Source of the DNA: F23-B02 sp963613665
GTDB taxonomy: Bacteria > Bacillota > Clostridia > Oscillospirales > Oscillospiraceae
NCBI GenBank assembly: GCA_963613665.1
Contig: CAVEAL010000005.1
Coordinates: 1-64,000, forward strand
Length of the DNA stretch: 64,000 bases
Reading direction: 5' to 3'
The translations under genes were made by a program, and so were the position numbers. Shown in pieces: positions 61,004 through 64,000 of the stretch. The notes below the pieces were generated by a model. It did not search any database and was not told the DNA's origin. It saw only the letters and a list, made by a program, of their open reading frames with translations. How positions within the stretch are numbered: position 1 is the first letter of the stretch; the number at the start of each line of letters is the position of its first letter.

Positions 61004-61200
61004 AAAAAATCCGAACGCAGTGCGTTCGGATTTTTTAGTTTGTCAAAAAAATCCCTCGGGGGACTTTTTTGACAAACTGTTCGGGGCAGCCTTGCGGCTG
61101 CCCCGATTTTTACATATAAAACGGGTGCGGCGTGGGAGAGCCGCACCCTGAACCTCCTTTTGCCGGAGGGCGGATAATGAAGCGTTTATCCGCCCTTCAC
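61004..61200. repeat. Stack of hairpins between the Bro-N pseudogene and oleate hydratase
   Basis: In order: AAAAAATCCGAACGCA/TGCGTTCGGATTTTTT (terminator for the plus strand), GTTTGTCAAAAAAA with TTTTTTGACAAAC (61038-61077; similar to the left end of the MITE-like repeat at 6527), GGGGCAGCC/GGCTGCCCC, GGTGCGGC/GCCGCACC, and AAGGGCGGATAA/TTATCCGCCCTT. The 314 bases from 60917 contain no gene. Confidence 0.7.
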
Positions 61201-61230
61201 GGCAAGCTGGAGGCAACACTGACTTGATGC

Positions 61231-63006
61231 TTATACTATACCGTACTTCTTGAGCAGATCGACAACGACGTTGTTGGTCAGAGGCTCCTTGAGCAGGCCG
61301 AGCAGCGGCATGATCGACGGGAGCAGGAACTCTGCCGGCTTCTTGCCGTCGAGCAGCTTGCTGGTCGCGTACAGCAGATCGCGCACATCGTACACCGAGC
61401 CCCAGACCTCAGGAACGCCGCGGTCAACATTGCACAGCGTGTAGACCGCCTCCATGCCGGTTCGGATCGAATACTCGGTAGTGAACACCGTGTCACGCGG
61501 AGTATCGGCAAACTGGCCGACGAACGCGAGGTTTACAGAGCCGTCGGGAACGACCTTGGGGCGGTCGCCCTCCGCTCTGGGCATGAAGAAGGTGGTGACG
61601 TAGGGCATCATGCAGGGCGTGGTGTTGCACTCTTTTTCGGCAAGCTCCATGATCTGATCCTCGGGAATGCCGATGTGGTACAGCCACTCTGCTGCAAGCT
61701 CTATGCCGGTGCACTGGTACATGGGCTTTTTGATAAAGTCGCCCTCATCGTCCCAGCAGTTGAGGCCGTAGACCCAGATCAGGCAGTGGTCGGAGGGCTG
61801 CTCCTGGAACTGACCCTGACGGTTTATCGTCCAGCTTACGAGCCAGCTGGAGTCGCGGCAGGTCACGATGCCGCCGGTGACGACCTTGCCGGAGAGCGGG
61901 TCGCGCTTGCAGATCTTCTGGATAGCGTCGAGTATCTGCTTGTTTGCGGTATCGACCGTCCACGATTCCCAAGAGGTCTCCTTGATGCCGGCGAAGAACT
62001 TTTCGGGGCGGCCAAAGGCCGGATCCTGAGCTGCGATCTTCTTCCACATCTCGATAGACGGACCTTCGCCGTTTTTGATATTCAAGACGGGAGCGTGGGT
62101 CTGATCGCCGTAGGCCGAGGCATCGCCCTGACAGCCGTTGGTGCAGATAACGAGGTCGTCCTCGGTGAGGTCGATGACCTTCTCTGCACCGCCCTGAGTG
62201 TACTCTATCTTCTTTGCGACCTTCTTCTCGGGCGTGCAGTCGCAGACGATGTTGGTGACGGTCGTATCGTAAAGGATCTTGCCGCCGTGGTCGGTGATGT
62301 ACTTGCACATGGGCAGGATCATGGATTCATACTGATTGTAGCGTGTAAAGCGCAGTGCGCTCAGATCGGGCAGGCCGTCGATGTGGTGGATGTAGCGCTG
62401 CAGGTACAGCTTCATCTCAAGCGCGGAGTGCCATTTTTCAAACGCGAACATGGTCTGCCAGTAGGTCCAGAAGTTCGTTGCGTAGAACTCATCGTCGAAC
62501 ACATCGTCGATCTTCTTGTCCTCAAGGGACTTGTTTGTGGCCATGAACAGCTTCAGAAGCTGCGTCGCCGCGCCGGGGGTAAGGCCATACTTTCTGTCCG
62601 TGTGTGCATCCTGACCCTGTTTCTCGGTGACGCGGCACAGGGAGAAGTTCGGATCCTCCTTGTTCAGATGATAGTACTCGGAGAAGATCGTCTCGCCGGG
62701 ATTTACGATGGAGGGAATGGATTTGAACAGATCCCACATGCATTCAAAGTGGTTGTCCATCTCGCGTCCGCCGCGCATGATAAAGCCCTTGGTCGCGTCA
62801 TAAATGCCGTCGCAGGAGCCGCCGGCAAGGGGCAGGTGCTCGAAAAGTGTAATGTGCTCGCCGGGCATCTGTGCGTCACGGATCAGGAAGCAGGCCGCCG
62901 CAAGACCCGCAAGGCCGGTGCCGACTATGTAAGCTGACTTCTTATCAATGCCTTCCGGCTTCTTCGGTGTGGCAAATGCCTCATAGTTACCGCTGCTGTA
63001 ATACAT
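61231..63006 (-). CDS. ohyA: Oleate hydratase
   Basis: A 591-residue FAD-dependent fatty-acid hydratase (once called myosin-cross-reactive antigen). It adds water to the cis-9 bond of oleic and related acids, detoxifying them or making 10-hydroxy acids. The FAD loop is VGTGLAGLAAACF (G29/G31/G34). The catalytic glutamate is E82 in MRGGREMDN. Full length for the family. It follows a ferredoxin and a Crp/Fnr regulator on the same strand, which may give redox control of the flavin. Confidence 0.95.
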   Translation of the reverse strand: MYYSSGNYEAFATPKKPEGIDKKSAYIVGTGLAGLAAACFLIRDAQMPGEHITLFEHLPLAGGSCDGIYDATKGFIMRGGREMDNHFECMWDLFKSIPSIVNPGETIFSEYYHLNKEDPNFSLCRVTEKQGQDAHTDRKYGLTPGAATQLLKLFMATNKSLEDKKIDDVFDDEFYATNFWTYWQTMFAFEKWHSALEMKLYLQRYIHHIDGLPDLSALRFTRYNQYESMILPMCKYITDHGGKILYDTTVTNIVCDCTPEKKVAKKIEYTQGGAEKVIDLTEDDLVICTNGCQGDASAYGDQTHAPVLNIKNGEGPSIEMWKKIAAQDPAFGRPEKFFAGIKETSWESWTVDTANKQILDAIQKICKRDPLSGKVVTGGIVTCRDSSWLVSWTINRQGQFQEQPSDHCLIWVYGLNCWDDEGDFIKKPMYQCTGIELAAEWLYHIGIPEDQIMELAEKECNTTPCMMPYVTTFFMPRAEGDRPKVVPDGSVNLAFVGQFADTPRDTVFTTEYSIRTGMEAVYTLCNVDRGVPEVWGSVYDVRDLLYATSKLLDGKKPAEFLLPSIMPLLGLLKEPLTNNVVVDLLKKYGIV

Positions 63007-63055
63007 TATTATTCCTCCTAAAAAAATTTATTTTGTCTGCACTCGGTGCAGTAAA

Positions 63056-63244
63056 TTACATTTCGGAGTCCCTGCGTTTTTCGATGGCACGCAGCGGGCA
63101 GGCAAGATAGCATGCTCCGCAGCCGGTGCAGCGGCTCTGGTCGATGAGCATGGGCTTTCTGCTGTAGTCGATGCACCTCACGGGGCATCTTGAGCGGCAG
63201 CCGCCGCAGCCGACGCATTTTGCGCCTATAAAATAAGTATCCAC
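63056..63244 (-). CDS. Two-cluster 4Fe-4S ferredoxin
   Basis: A 62-residue ferredoxin with CVGCGGCRSRCP and CTGCGACYLACP, two complete 4Fe-4S binding motifs. The length is near that of clostridial 2[4Fe-4S] ferredoxins. It lies 49 bases before the oleate hydratase gene and may supply electrons to keep its FAD reduced, which activates such enzymes. Confidence 0.92.
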   Translation of the reverse strand: MDTYFIGAKCVGCGGCRSRCPVRCIDYSRKPMLIDQSRCTGCGACYLACPLRAIEKRRDSEM

Positions 63245-63269
63245 GGTGCCGTCCTTTCGGTTTTTAAAC

Positions 63270-63299
63270 GCTGTGACGGCGGCAAGCCTCCGTCACAGC
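63270..63299 (-). terminator. Hairpin between the Crp/Fnr and ferredoxin genes
   Basis: GCTGTGACGG/CCGTCACAGC (63270-63279, 63290-63299). A short T-containing stretch follows on the minus strand, so it may attenuate rather than stop transcription. Confidence 0.5.
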
Positions 63300-63333
63300 A
63301 GCGGGGGATGAATAAGGTACGGAGAGAGAGAAA

Positions 63334-63999
63334 TTATTGTATAGCGAATTTTTCAAGAGCCTGACGGTCGAGGATGACTATCCTTCCCCTGCCCGTTTCG
63401 ATGATGCCGAGATCGCGCAGCTTGTCTATCTCGCGGCTTATGACGACGCGCGTCGTACCGAGGCTGTTTGCTATCTCCTCATGCGTCACGACGACCGTGC
63501 TTGACCTGCGCTCACGGCTTTTTTCGATGAGCTCACGCGCCACGCAGTGCCGCAGATCGTTGAACACAAAGTAGGAAATGTTATTTAATATCGCCTGAGC
63601 TGTCTTTGCGCAGGTCTCGTAGACGAAAAGCAACATCTGCCATTCGTCGCGTGCCACCTCCTCCAGACTCGGCCTCTGCAAATACGCAAGTTGCGTCGCA
63701 GCGTCTGCCTGAAGGCAGGGTATCACGTCAGTTTCAAGGGCGTTGTCAACGGTCATGATGCTGAACGCATCACCCTTTTTCAGGTGGAACAGCGTGATCT
63801 CGCGTCCTGAGTTCGAGGCGAGATAGACCCGAAGCCCACCCTCCAGCACAAAGATTATGCCGTCCTTCTTGACCGTTCTGAATACGACGTGCTCTCCCCT
63901 GCCGTAGCTGCGGAAGATCGCGTTATCGCTCAGGGCATGCTGCTGTTTTTCGCTCAGCGAGCTCCAGAACGGTATACACTCACTTATGCCGTGCTTCAT
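63334..63999 (-). CDS. Crp/Fnr-family transcriptional regulator
   Basis: A 221-residue regulator. The N-terminal cyclic-nucleotide-like beta-barrel has FVLEGGLRVYLASNSGREITLFHLKKGD (location about 50-78). The C-terminal HTH has THEEIANSLGTTRVVISREIDKLRDLG. Only two cysteines lie in the sensor part (C100 and C129 region) and none in the FNR-type N-terminal cluster, so an Fe-S oxygen sensor is unlikely. The ATG at 63999 is at the window edge; a longer start cannot be excluded. It may control the oleate hydratase cluster. Confidence 0.85.
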   Translation of the reverse strand: MKHGISECIPFWSSLSEKQQHALSDNAIFRSYGRGEHVVFRTVKKDGIIFVLEGGLRVYLASNSGREITLFHLKKGDAFSIMTVDNALETDVIPCLQADAATQLAYLQRPSLEEVARDEWQMLLFVYETCAKTAQAILNNISYFVFNDLRHCVARELIEKSRERRSSTVVVTHEEIANSLGTTRVVISREIDKLRDLGIIETGRGRIVILDRQALEKFAIQ

Positions 64000-64000
64000 T

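Noticed and set aside
1..64000. CRISPR array, restriction-modification, toxin-antitoxin or conjugative secretion genes
   Set aside because: No regularly spaced repeats and no matching proteins were seen in any part of the window.

Overview
The window reads as the chromosome of a fairly GC-rich clostridial Firmicute, probably a gut Oscillospirales-type organism. This rests on gene content (Re-face citrate synthase, SpoVT, YugP, YkvA, clostridial serine recombinase), strong AGGAGG ribosome sites and Rho-independent terminators. The species cannot be named from the sequence.

The main discovery is a mobile element of about 34.5 kb (7214-41697) sitting inside the sporulation regulator gene spoVT. 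The first 34 codons of spoVT are at 41782-41682 (minus strand). The remaining 144 codons plus stop are at 7213-6778, fused in frame to the 3' end of the element's large serine recombinase. A 16-bp direct repeat, AACGGGTCGCCGTTGC, lies at each junction. Joining the halves through it gives a 178-codon SpoVT. Just inside the repeats are two 13-bp arms in inverted orientation (12 of 13 match), so the closed circle would carry a symmetric attP. The arrangement resembles skin-type elements in sporulation genes such as sigK.

Layout. 1-3681: response regulator, sensor kinase and HtrA protease. 3711-6455: a large KaiC-like/PEP-synthase-like protein and a small zinc-ribbon protein. 6488-6768: a MITE-like repeat between two identical hairpins. 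7214-41697: the element. Its left end has a three-gene minus-strand operon (Bro-N protein, RhuM protein, recombinase). Its cargo (11161-32688) is an exopolysaccharide locus: priming transferase, six glycosyltransferases, deacetylase, pyruvyltransferase, EpsG-like polymerase, flippase and several unusual modification genes; one ATP-grasp gene is frameshifted. Next come mobilisation and replication genes on the minus strand (relaxase, primase, helicase). The right end has an AlbA/Schlafen-type regulator, GIY-YIG protein, XRE regulator and sigma factor, then a noncoding zone rich in inverted repeats beside the attachment site. No conjugative secretion system is seen, so the element looks mobilisable rather than self-transmissible.

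41782-64000: ordinary chromosome. A MerR regulator diverges from flavodoxin and carboxymuconolactone decarboxylase/cupin genes. Then come Re-citrate synthase, GntR regulator, aconitase and isocitrate dehydrogenase, followed by proA and proB on the opposite strand: together a route from acetyl-CoA and oxaloacetate to 2-oxoglutarate, glutamate and proline. After tRNA-Ser(GGA) follow an NDP-sugar transferase, LUD protein, YugP protease, cupin, YkvA-like protein, Na/Pi transporter, thiI-cinA, an IS3 fragment, a frameshifted second copy of the Bro-N gene, and a Crp/Fnr-ferredoxin-oleate hydratase cluster at the right edge.
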